Of a stretch of 64,000 nucleotides of DNA, positions 14,698 through 24,557 are shown piece by piece. The translations under genes were made by a program, and so were the position numbers. The stretch is from Clarkia xantiana subsp. parviflora (Eukaryota; Streptophyta; Magnoliopsida; Myrtales; Onagraceae). The stretch is taken from positions 1 through 64,000 of the forward strand of contig JAPTYO010000042.1 in assembly GCA_036873135.1 (NCBI GenBank). The letters run 5' to 3'. Each line of letters opens with the position of its first letter. Position 1 is the stretch's first letter. A model generated the notes under the pieces. The model made no database searches. It saw only the letters and a program-made list of their open reading frames with translations, and was not told the origin of the DNA.

Positions 14698-16670
14698 ATA
14701 ATACCGTGGAATGGTTGAAAACATTTCTCATATCGGAATCATAAGCACCAAGTTTTCTGTGATGGTAAGTAAGGAAAAATCTTCGATTTCGGCCAATTTT
14801 CTCATTTTTTCAATATAACCTCACTCGGACCTCTATTTTTTATGAAATCAGTTTTATTTGCATTCTAACTCGTCGTATAATACCGTGGAATGGTTAAAAA
14901 CATTTCTCATATCGGAATCATAAGCACCAAATTTTCTGTGATGGTAAGTAAGGAAAAATCTTCGATTTCGGCCGATTTTCTCTTTTTTTCAATATAACCT
15001 CACTCGGACCTCTATTTTTATGAAATCAGTTTTATTTGCATTCTAACTCGTCGTATAAGACCGTGGAATGGTTGAAACCATTTCTCATATCGGAATCATA
15101 AGCACCAAGTTTTCTGTGATGGTAAGTAAGGAAAAATCTTCGATTTCGGCCAATTTTCTCATTTTTTCAATATAACCTCACTCGGACCTCTATTTTTTAT
15201 GAAATCAGTTTTATTTGCATTCTAACTCGTCGTATAATACCGTGGAATGGTTGAAAACATTTCTCATATCGGAATCATAAGCACCAAATTTTCTGTGATG
15301 GTAAGTAAGGAAAAATCTTCGATTTCGGCCGATTTTCTCATTTTTTCAATATAACCTCACTCGGACCTCTATTTTTTATGAAATCAGTTTTATTTGCATT
15401 CTAACTCGTCGTATAATACCGTGGAATGGTTGAAAACATTTCTCATATCGGAATCATAAGCACCAAATTTTCTGTGATGGTAAGTAAGGAAAAATCTTCG
15501 ATTTCGGCCGATTTTCTCTTTTTTTTCAATATAACCTCACTCGGACCTCTATTTTTTATGAAATCAGTTTTATTTGCATTCTAACTCGTCGTATAAGACC
15601 GTGGAATGGTTGAAACCATTTCTCATATCGGAATCATAAGCACCAAATTTTCTGTGATGGTAAGTAAGGAAAAATCTTCGATTTCGGCCGATTTTCTCAT
15701 TTTTTCAATATAACCTCACTCGGACCTCTATTTTTTATGAAATCAGTTTTATTTGCATTCTAACTCGTCGTATAATACCGTGGAATGGTTGAAAACATTT
15801 CTCATATCGGAATCATAAGCACCAAATTTTCTGTGATGGTAAGTAAGGAAAAATCTTCGATTTCGGCCGATTTTCTCATTTTTTCAATATAACCTCACTC
15901 GGACCTCTATTTTTTATGAAATCAGTTTTATTTGCATTCTAACTCGTCGTATAATACCGTGGAATGGTTAAAAACATTTCTCATATCGGAATCATAAGCA
16001 CCAAATTTTCTGTGATGGTAAGTAAGGAAAAATCTTCGATTTCGGCCGATTTTCTCTTTTTTTTCAATATAACCTCACTCGGACCTCTATTTTTATGAAA
16101 TCAGTTTTATTTGCATTCTAACTCGTCGTATAAGACCGTGGAATGGTTGAAACCATTTCTCATATCGGAATCATAAGCACCAAGTTTTCTGTGATGGTAA
16201 GTAAGGAAAAATCTTCGATTTCGGCCGATTTTCTCATTTTTTCAATATAACCTCACTCGGACCTCTATTTTTTATGAAATCAGTTTTATTTGCATTCTAA
16301 CTCGTCGTATAATACCGTGGAATGGTTGAAAACATTTCTCATATCGGAATCATAAGCACCAATTTTCTGTGATGGTAAGTAAGGAAAAATCTTCGATTTC
16401 GGCCGATTTTCTCATTTTTTCAATATAACCTCACTCGGACCTCTATTTTTTATGAAATCAGTTTTATTTGCATTCTAACTCGTCGTATAATACCGTGGAA
16501 TGGTTAAAAACATTTCTCATATCGGAATCATAAGCACCAAGTTTTCTGTGATGGTAAGTAAGGAAAAATCTTCGATTTCGGCCAATTTTCTCATTTTTTC
16601 AATATAACCTCACTCGGACCTCTATTTTTTATGAAATCAGTTTTATTTGCATTCTAACTCGTCGTATAAG
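14698..16670. repeat. Trimeric higher-order repeat within the satellite (about 537 bp)
   Basis: The ATAATACC variant occurs at 14,698, 14,877, 15,234, 15,413, 15,772, 15,951, 16,309 and 16,487. Every third monomer has ATAAGACC instead. Equivalent positions are 536-538 bp apart over four successive trimers. Other variable sites partly follow the same pattern, for example GAAACC in the ATAAGACC monomer and CTCTTTT in some third monomers. This is a higher-order repeat made of three monomer types. Confidence 0.8.
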
Positions 16671-18659
16671 ACCGTGGAATGGTTGAAACCATTTCTCATA
16701 TCGGAATCATAAGCACCAAGTTTTCTGTGATGGTAAGTAAGGAAAAATCTTCGATTTCGGCCAATTTTCTCATTTTTTCAATATAACCTCACTCGGACCT
16801 CTATTTTTTATGAAATCAGTTTTATTTGCATTCTAACTCGTCGTATAAGACCGTGGAATGGTTGAAACCATTTCTCATATCGGAATCATAAGCACCAAGT
16901 TTTCTGTGATGGTAAGTAAGGAAAAATCTTCGATTTCGGCCAATTTTCTCATTTTTTCAATATAACCTCACTCGGACCTCTATTTTTTATGAAATCAGTT
17001 TTATTTGCATTCTAACTCGTCGTATAAGACCGTGGAATGGTTGAAACCATTTCTCATATCGGAATCATAAGCACCAAGTTTTCTGTGATGGTAAGTAAGG
17101 AAAAATCTTCGATTTCGGCCAATTTTCTCATTTTTTCAATATAACCTCACTCGGACCTCTATTTTTTTTGAAATCAGTTTTATTTGCATTCTAACTCGTC
17201 GTATAAGACCGTGGAATGGTTGAAACTATTTCTCATATCGGAATCATAAGCACCAAGTTTTCTGTGATGGTAAGTAAGGAAAAATCTTCGATTTCGGCCA
17301 ATTTTCTCTTTTTTTCAATATAACCTCACTCGGACCTCTTTTTTTATGAAATCAGTTTTATTTGCATTCTAACTCGTCGTATAAGACTATGGAATGGTTG
17401 AAACCATTTCTCATATCGGAATCATAAGCACCAAATTTTCTGTGATGGTAAGTAAGGAAAAATCTTCGATTTCGGCCGATTTTCTCATTTTTTCAATATA
17501 ACCTCACTCGGACCTCTATTTTTTATGAAATCAGTTTTATTTGCATTCTAACTCGTCGTATAAGACCGTGGAATGGTTGAAACCATTTCTCATATCGGAA
17601 TCATAAGCACCAAATTTTCTGTGATGGTAAGGAAAAATCTTCGATTTCGGCCAATTTTCTCATTTTTTTCAATATAACCTCACTCGGACCTCTATTTTTT
17701 ATGAAATCATTTTTATTTGCATTCTAACTCGTCGTATAAGACCGTGGATGGTTGAAACCATTTCTCATATCGGAATCATAAGCACCAAATTTTCTGTGAT
17801 GGTAAGTAAGGAAAAATCTTCGATTTCGGCCGATTTTCTCATTTTTTCAATATAACCTCACTCGGACCTCTATTTTTTATGAAATCAGTTTTATTTGCAT
17901 TATAACTCGTCGTATAAAACCGTGGAATTGTTAAAAACATTTCTCATATCGGAATCATAAGCACCAAATTTTCTGTGATGAAGTAAGGAAAAATCTTCGA
18001 TTTCGGCCGATTTTCTCTTTTTTTCAATATAACCTCACTCGGACCTCTATTTTTTATGAAATCAGTTTTATTTGCATTCTAACTCGTCGTATAAGACCTT
18101 GGAATGGTTGAAACCATTTCTCATATCGGAATCATAAGCACCAAGTTTTCTGTGATGGTAAGTAAGGAAAAATCTTCGATTTCGGCCGATTTTTTCATTT
18201 TTTCAATATAACCTCACTCGGACCTCTATTTTTTATGAAATCATTTTTATTTGCATTCTAACTCGTCGTATAAGACCGTGGAATGGTTGAAACCATTTCT
18301 CATATCGGAATCATAAGCACCAAGTTTTATGTGATGGTAAGTAAGGAAAAATCTTCGATTTCGGCCAATTTTCTCATTTTTTCAATATAACCTCACTCGG
18401 ACCTCTATTTTTTATGAAATCGGTTTTATTTGCATTCTAACTCGTTGTATAAGACCGTGGAATGGTTGAAACCATTTCTCATATCGGAATCATAAGCACC
18501 AAATTTTATGTGATGGTAAGGAAAAATCTTCGATTTCGGCCAATTTTCTCATTTTTTTCAATATAACCTCACTCGGACCTCTATTTTTTATGAAATCATT
18601 TTTATATGCATTCTAACTCGTCGTATAAGACCGTGGGATGGTTGAAACCATTTCTCATA

Positions 18660-19467
18660 CCCGAAGGGTACATATCATGCATTCGTTTGTGTGATGAACG
18701 GAGGTTGGTTCTGAAAAATTATGACTTCGACTGGAAGGGGTAGATGGGGGAGGGTAGTTGGTTGTACTGCCAAGATTAGGCGGATGTTCAATTGAAGGTA
18801 TTTTATTACAATCATTTGAATTTATTCTTGAATTCATTTTGGATCATATCAAAAGACCCATCGTGGCCTAAACATCTACATTTTATGTCCAGTTTGATAA
18901 ATATTGTAATTAATGTAGCGATTTGCTCGGAAATTGGAAGTTCGGTTATTTAAAAAAACAAATAAAGTTTGAGTATCGATTTGTGATTGAGTCAAAGTTG
19001 ATGTATCAAATAGGTTATGAACCCTAGAGATATTATATACATTACTTTAAAATTTACTTGTAAATATAGTATACACAATATTTTTGTATATTTTACTATT
19101 AATTAAAATTACAGTTAATAATGAACTATAATTAAATAGTAGTTTCCGATTATTTTTTGTTAACCGCAGTTTCCGAATCTTATTTATATACTGTTAATAA
19201 TTATCAATAGCTTTGTAAGTAAATTACATATATACGAATATGGCAATTACCTAGTATATGAATACTTACTACTATATATACACATATGCAGATACATCTC
19301 AATTATTATCCTAGTCTCTACATACATGTATATAATATCTAATTTCTTCAAACTGTTGTTAGATTATTGCCATATAAAGCTAGGCCGCCCATTAAATCTC
19401 CTTGATTAATTACCAAATTCCTAAAGTGGGATGACCAAAATAGTTACCAAATAAATTAAGCAGTGTG
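18660..19467. other. AT-rich intergenic segment between satellite and expansin
   Basis: The satellite stops inside its CTCATA block and is followed by unique AT-rich DNA. No gene, inverted repeat or recognisable transposon was seen. A 60-codon minus-strand reading frame near 18,655-18,837 has no recognisable motif and straddles the array edge. The segment contains the upstream region of the expansin gene. Confidence 0.6.
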
Positions 19468-19480
19468 TTTATATAAATAT
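19468..19480 (+). promoter_or_regulatory. Probable TATA box of the expansin gene
   Basis: The sequence TTTATATAAATAT lies about 90-100 bp before the expansin start codon, suitable for a short 5' leader. It sits beside a longer TA run, so the exact element is uncertain. Confidence 0.45.
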
Positions 19481-19570
19481 ATATATATACAGTCTTGTGT
19501 TAAACCTTAATACATTATTACATCTAGCTAGCTTGTTAGATCGTCTGTGTTCTCATTAGTTTTGAATAGA

Positions 19571-21110
19571 ATGGGTTGCCCTACTCAACTTGTGTTTTTG
19601 ACGGCGGTGGCGCTGGTCTTCCGAACGGGCTTGGCCTTGGACACCGCCTGGTACGACGCTCGTGCGACGTTTTACGGCGATATGACCGGCAGTGAAACAA
19701 TGCGTAATTAATCACTCACTTTACAACATGTTATTTTTTAGGTGTTCCATTTTAAATTGTAGCTTTTCGGTGTTACAAATTTGCACCATATTGCTTTTAG
19801 ATGTCTCATGTTTTGTTTTCGTGTTATTTGGTGTTCCATCCGTTTTTTCTATTAAATTTGACGCATTTGGGTATGAGTTTTCTTTAATTCATGTATATTT
19901 AAACCAATTAAGTTAAATTGTTAACATAAAATCTTCCGTTTCACTGTATGTACTATGTACACACTAATTGACATAAATTAATGTGAAATTGTTGTCTTCT
20001 CTTTTTTAAATGCTCTTGATGTTGAATTTTATGGAGTGATGACCAACATTCACGCACGAAAATAAAAAATGGGACACTTATTACAAACAATTTAATTATA
20101 TGACACACATAAAAACAATAAAAGTAACATGGTGCAAACATAAAATTCTGATTAGCTTCTTTAACCCTATTTTAAATCTAAAAATTAAAAAAAAAAAAGT
20201 ATATATATATTATTTAGCCCTTTAAATTCTTATCATGTTCATTTTTCTTTTTTCTTTTTATGATTAATTCTTTGTTTATACTCTAATTTTTGCCCCAACT
20301 AACGTAAATTTTGTCCCCTCAACTTTTAGAGTTGTGCTATTTTAACCCTAAAAAATACAATTATTATTTTTTATTTATCCTTTGAAAGTCTTATTTTTTC
20401 CGGTTATTTTGTTTAATTATTTGTTTATAGTCTAATTTTTGCCCAAACTAACCTAAGCTTTGTCCTTAAATTTTGCATGAAATTAAATAGAGGGAGCTTG
20501 CGGGTACGGCGATCTGTTTAAGCAAGGTTACGGTCTCGAAACTGCAGCCCTAAGCACCGCCCTGTTTAACGACGGTGGTGCGTGTGGTTCGTGTTTTGAG
20601 ATATACTGCACCAACGACCCACAATGGTGCATCCCAAATGCCGGGACCATAAAAATCACGGCAACCAATTTCTGCCCACCAAATTACGAAAAGACTCAAG
20701 ATATATGGTGTAACCCGCCACAAAAGCACTTTGACCTATCGATGCCGATGTTCACCAAGATTGCGCATTACCGTGCCGGTGTGGTTCCGGTCAAGTACCG
20801 GCGCGTAAGCTGCAATAAGCAAGGTGGAGTCAAGTTCCAAATTAGGGGTAACCCGTATTGGAACCTAGTGCTTGTTTATAATGTGGGCGGTGCCGGAGAT
20901 GTCACCGGAGTTGAGGTTAAGGGGTCGAGCACTAGTTGGATCAAGATGTCGAGAAACTGGGGGCAGAACTGGAATGTTGGTGTGGTGCTAACCGGACAAA
21001 CCCTGTCGTTTAAGGTGACAATTAGTGATGGGAGTAGTATTCAGTTTGATGATGTTGTTCCCGCAAATTGGCAATTCGACCAGACGTTTGATGGGGTTAA
21101 AAATTTCTAA
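19571..21110 (+). CDS. Expansin (alpha-expansin type, divergent N-terminal motif)
   Basis: Two exons, 19,571-19,703 and 20,491-21,110, join in frame to 250 residues, the normal expansin size. The family loosens cell walls during growth and is secreted. Residues 1-23 form a signal peptide. The GH45-like domain shows GACGYGDL (46-53), [16 protein letters not shown] (64-79) and HFD (124-126). The C-terminal CBM63-like domain contains [19 protein letters not shown] and [10 protein letters not shown]. The single intron lies just before GACGYG, an intron position common in expansin genes. Oddities: the usual HATFYG is RATFYG (31-36), and the following GDASGTMGG-like loop reads [10 protein letters not shown]. 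The protein is therefore a divergent member. The gene begins 0.9 kb from the satellite array and a Mutator-like element sits 100 bp past its stop codon. Confidence 0.93.
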
Positions 21111-21209
21111 TTTAAAACCTTATTGTACCGTCGTCTTTATTTCATCATGTTCCTTAAATTAAGAAGAGTTCTTGTTTTTAATATTACTTTGTGACTAGAA
21201 ATCAAAATA

Positions 21210-21597
21210 GGGTTGGGCCTGAATGTTTGCCAATGTTGCCAAAAGGGGTCTGAATTGAAAAAACGTATTATTAAGGGCCTGAATTTTGAGTTTTGTTGAT
21301 AATCGAGTTTCCGTCCAACTATTTCCTCAAACATGTGAGGGACACACTTTGGTCAAACCATTTCCTCAAACATGTGAGGGACACACTTTGGTCAAAGGGC
21401 ATTTTCGGGTTTTCAAATTATTTTCGGTCACATGTCAAGCATGTGACCACTTTCCGTCACTTTTAACAGAAAAAATAGACGGAGACCTCACTTATACACA
21501 AAAATCAAAATTAAGGCCCTTAATAATACGTTTTTTCAATTCATACCCCTTTTGGCAACATGGACAAACATTTAGGCCCCTATTGTGTTCTTAACCC
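21210..21597. mobile_element. Non-autonomous Mutator-like foldback element (388 bp)
   Basis: Inverted ends share the GGGCCTGAATG and AAAACGTATTATTAAGG blocks. The flanking 9-bp duplications are ATCAAAATA (21,201-21,209) and ATCAGAATA (21,598-21,606), matching at 8 of 9 positions; 9 bp is the Mutator hallmark. Inside, a 36-bp block ending in ACACTTTGGTCAAA is tandemly duplicated. It belongs to the same family as 33,999-34,862. No transposase is present. Confidence 0.85.
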
Positions 21598-21606
21598 ATC
21601 AGAATA

Positions 21607-21988
21607 TGGTAGATTGAGAATCTCGTGACAATCAATCAAACAGAAACAGTTGGTGGCGTACTTGTTAAATAAGACATGACCTATAAATATATAGATGACA
21701 CGCTTAATTTTAATATAATAATGGTCCATCACTTCATTCTATTTGAGGTTTGATTGAGACCTATCAAACTTGCAACACTCAATTCCAATTGGTCACCAGA
21801 CCGGCCCACTTTATACAGTCAAACCGAGATTAGATTAGATACACTTGATAGACAGATCACAAGTAGCTACCCTTCTCTCCAAAGGGCAAGAAACCACTCA
21901 TAATAATCACCACCTCACAATTCTCACACTAAAAAAATGTGTTAGGGTAAAATATAATATAAAGATAACACAGACACCATTAACATAA
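21607..21988. other. Intergenic DNA between two Mutator-like elements
   Basis: No coding motif, RNA gene or repeat boundary was recognised here. It is unique AT-rich sequence downstream of the expansin gene. Confidence 0.5.
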
Positions 21989-21997
21989 TATAATCTT

Positions 21998-22604
21998 GGA
22001 TTAAAATACTTTATATACCACATGTTCGACCGATTGTGGCTTTTAGTACTGGATGTTTAGTTTTGTATACTTTTGGTACCAAACGTTTGAAAAAATGTGG
22101 CTTTTGGTACATCCGTTAGTTGGCCGTTAGTTTTGGCCGTTAAATGACATGTGCAAGTTACGTGATCGACTCTAAACTTTTAATTTTGTTCAATTTAGTC
22201 CCTCAAATATATTCATAACTTTTATTTTGTTTAACTTAGTCATAACACTTCAAAATCGGACCCAATTAAACCGATCGAATTCAATTGACATAGCTCCATT
22301 TGGGTCAAATTTTCCCAATTGGGGATAGGTCCCAATTGGGTTCGATTTTGAAGCTTTAGGACTAAATTAAACAAAATAAAAGTTATGAATATATTTGAAG
22401 GACTAAATTGAACAAAATTAAAAGTTTAGAGTAGATCACGTGACTTGCACATGTCATTTAACGGCCAAAACTAACGGTCAACTAACGGATGTACCAAAAA
22501 CCACATTTTTTCAAACGTTTGGTACCAAAAGTATACAAAACTAAACATCCAGTACTAAAAGCCACCTTCGGTTAAACGTGTGGTATGAAAAGTAGATTTA
22601 ACCC
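21998..22604. mobile_element. Non-autonomous Mutator-like foldback element (607 bp)
   Basis: The two halves form an almost complete inverted repeat. Shared blocks include GTGGCTTTTAGTACTGGATG, ACTTTTGGTACCAAACG and the internal AATTTAGTCC. The 9-bp target duplication TATAATCTT is perfect at 21,989-21,997 and 22,605-22,613. There is no coding capacity. It is related in structure and end sequence to 54,640-55,282 and 56,646-57,170. Confidence 0.9.
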
Positions 22605-22613
22605 TATAATCTT

Positions 22614-23800
22614 TATACATTTTTCAAAACTACACATATAATAAACTTTTAAAACTCAAATTAGTTGTTTAACTATAATATTTAAGATTTATCAACTCTT
22701 ACTGACATTAATTCATATTGTTTTTTATTATTAGATAGTTGCTTTGATTTTTGCTCAAAAATCTCATATAGAGATAAAAACTACCGAATAATTTAGCACA
22801 ACACGAACAAATATGAAAAATTGAATTTCGTTTACTTGTTTGTAAAACATGCACAATAAGCTTAGTATGTGTTCGTATTCAGAAAGTGACACAATTATTA
22901 ACACGATCACAAATTGCAACCCCTAAATACAACTAATAGTTTCCTACAATCGAAAACAGTTGGTCCTAAAAACAGCAACTAGAACCAATCACAACAAACA
23001 TTAAAATCCAGCAACACAAGGAACAGTTTGGTTCGAATATAACATAACAGTTTGGTTCGAATATAACAGTGTCGTCATCATCGAATCCAACGACATTACA
23101 GTAAGAAATAAGTCCAGCAATGTCAAATATAACCAACGATCCGATAAAAATGGAACCTTGATAGGATCCATCTGTACCCATTCACGTCAAGACCCGAAGC
23201 TCTTGCAACACCAACCATTTGTTTCCTTTGATAGAACACCGACCACCAAAATCACACCTTGCTTCCCCAATAGATCAATAACTTTGCCACCCCATCCGTG
23301 TGCAGCGAGTCCCCTTTTTTCCATCTCCTTGTTTTCCAGGTAAATTAAAGCTCAAAAAGTTGCTGAAGTCATCACTAACCGAAGCCATTCAATTAAAATA
23401 TTTGCACCCGAACCACTGAATTTCCACCAAGATTTCGGTCAAGTGATCTCAAAGTCCATAGTTATGAAGATTTCCTAGAGCCGAACAGATAAAGGTGGGG
23501 GCTTTTTGATATGTAAGGCGAGAAAGAGGAGTTAAAAGTACTAGCATTTGGGTTTTGGGCTGTTTCAATAAAATGAGGAAAAGTAGAGTTAAGTCTCAAA
23601 AAGCATAGAACTGTCTTTGTTTGATCAAAAAAATGATGTCTGTTAACAGGATAAGGGACTTTGAGCAGCCAAGCACTAGGTTATAGAGACAGGAAAGAAA
23701 TTATTATAGAAATATAAATCTAAATTCCGCCAGATTGAAAAGAACAAAAAAAAAAGTTTGTGTTCATGAGGGGACCCAAGAAAATTTCTAGACAGACAGA
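22614..23800. other. Unassigned region downstream of the LARP1-like gene
   Basis: Short frames exist on the minus strand, for example one reading MASVSDDFSNFLSFNLPG near 23,387-23,334, but each is soon closed by a stop and none was recognised. A 22-bp block beginning AACAGTTTGGTTCG is duplicated near 23,022-23,067. This stretch may hold the missing 3' exons or 3' UTR of the LARP1-like gene, or decayed coding sequence. Confidence 0.35.
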
Positions 23801-23825
23801 GGGTTGAAAGAATTCCCACCAGTAC

Positions 23826-23891
23826 CTGATTCCTTACCATGGAGTGTCTCCAAGAAAGGAGAAAATTGGAACTTTGGATCTGTTCACCCAT
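23826..23891 (-). other. Possible sixth exon of the LARP1-like gene
   Basis: On the minus strand an AG acceptor is followed by an open 66-base segment that starts MGEQIQSSN and ends at a CAG|GTACTGG donor. It fits the phase of the preceding LARP1 exon. Plant LARP1 proteins usually continue after VEVQ with a GDKIRRRN-like sequence, and G-E-Q-I-x-x-x-N is only a loose match. This is a tentative assignment. Confidence 0.25.
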
Positions 23892-23981
23892 CTTGACTGA
23901 ATTTAGTGTAGCCTCAGATATTCAGGTGCAAAATTTATGGTTAGTAATAACTTCAGCAGACTTCAATTGTAATTTAGCCCA

Positions 23982-24060
23982 TTTTTTTTTCATTCCCCTC
24001 ATTCTTCTTTGCCTTTCGATTTTTTTTTTTCATTCCCCTCATTCTTCTTCGCCTTTCGGT
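23982..24060. repeat. Tandem duplication of a 39-40 bp pyrimidine-rich unit
   Basis: Two adjacent copies of a unit of T-run plus CATTCCCCTCATTCTTCTT differ by two or three bases. It lies in the 3' part of the LARP1-like locus. No function is implied. Confidence 0.7.
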
Positions 24061-24557
24061 ATTTTCTCCAATCCGTTTCTCTTCTCATCTTCTTTTCTTT
24101 ATAAAAAGTAAATAAAGAGCCCACTCCTTGAGCTCAAGTACTCCAAGATTTTTTACTTTCTAGCAACTCGATCCTGCCTTGTTATTTTTGTTTTCTAAAC
24201 CTGGCTCTGCTTGCTCCCTACTGCTATTGAAAACCTGATAATGACCTACTCAAGAATCCTGTCTACTCATAGAAGTTTCGACACAAACATTTTGAATTTG
24301 ATCCCTTACCAGTATCATGGCTTGCCACCCTCACGCAAGATACTGTATGGATATGGGCTGCAAGAAATTATGGGACTTGAGTAGTTGGATTGCTGGAAAA
24401 TTGATAAGTAGGTGGCATTATCCATCTCCTCCAGTCATTACGCTTCCTCACTTTTTCACCCTAAAATTAAAGAAAGAAAAGGACTTGAGGACAATTGAGA
24501 CTTTGCTATAACATTCTATATAATATATATAAAGAAAGACAGAACCGTACAAATTAC

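Larger units (their letters stand above)
1..18659. repeat. Tandem satellite array, 179-bp monomer, about 104 copies
   Basis: A head-to-tail repeat fills the first 18.66 kb and continues beyond the left end of the window. The basic monomer is 179 bp (copies about 172-181 bp); length differences come mostly from T-runs. Each unit carries fixed blocks such as CTCATATCGGAATCATAAG, GATGGTAAGTAAGG and CCTCACTCGGACCTC. Five positions vary repeatedly between copies: GAAACC/GAAAAC, CCAAG/CCAAA, GGCCA/GGCCG, CTCATTT/CTCTTTT and ATAAGACC/ATAATACC. Monomer size and organisation are typical of plant centromeric, pericentromeric or subtelomeric satellites, but nothing here proves which. I do not recognise the family. 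The last monomers (about 17.2-18.65 kb) carry more private mutations, as expected at an array edge. Confidence 0.97.

Noticed and set aside
1..18659. CRISPR-like array
   Set aside because: Copies are contiguous 179-bp units with no unique spacers, and all neighbouring genes are plant nuclear genes.
1..18659. CENP-B box in the satellite monomer
   Set aside because: CTTCGATTTCGGCC resembles it at TTCG, but the required A and CGGG positions do not match.
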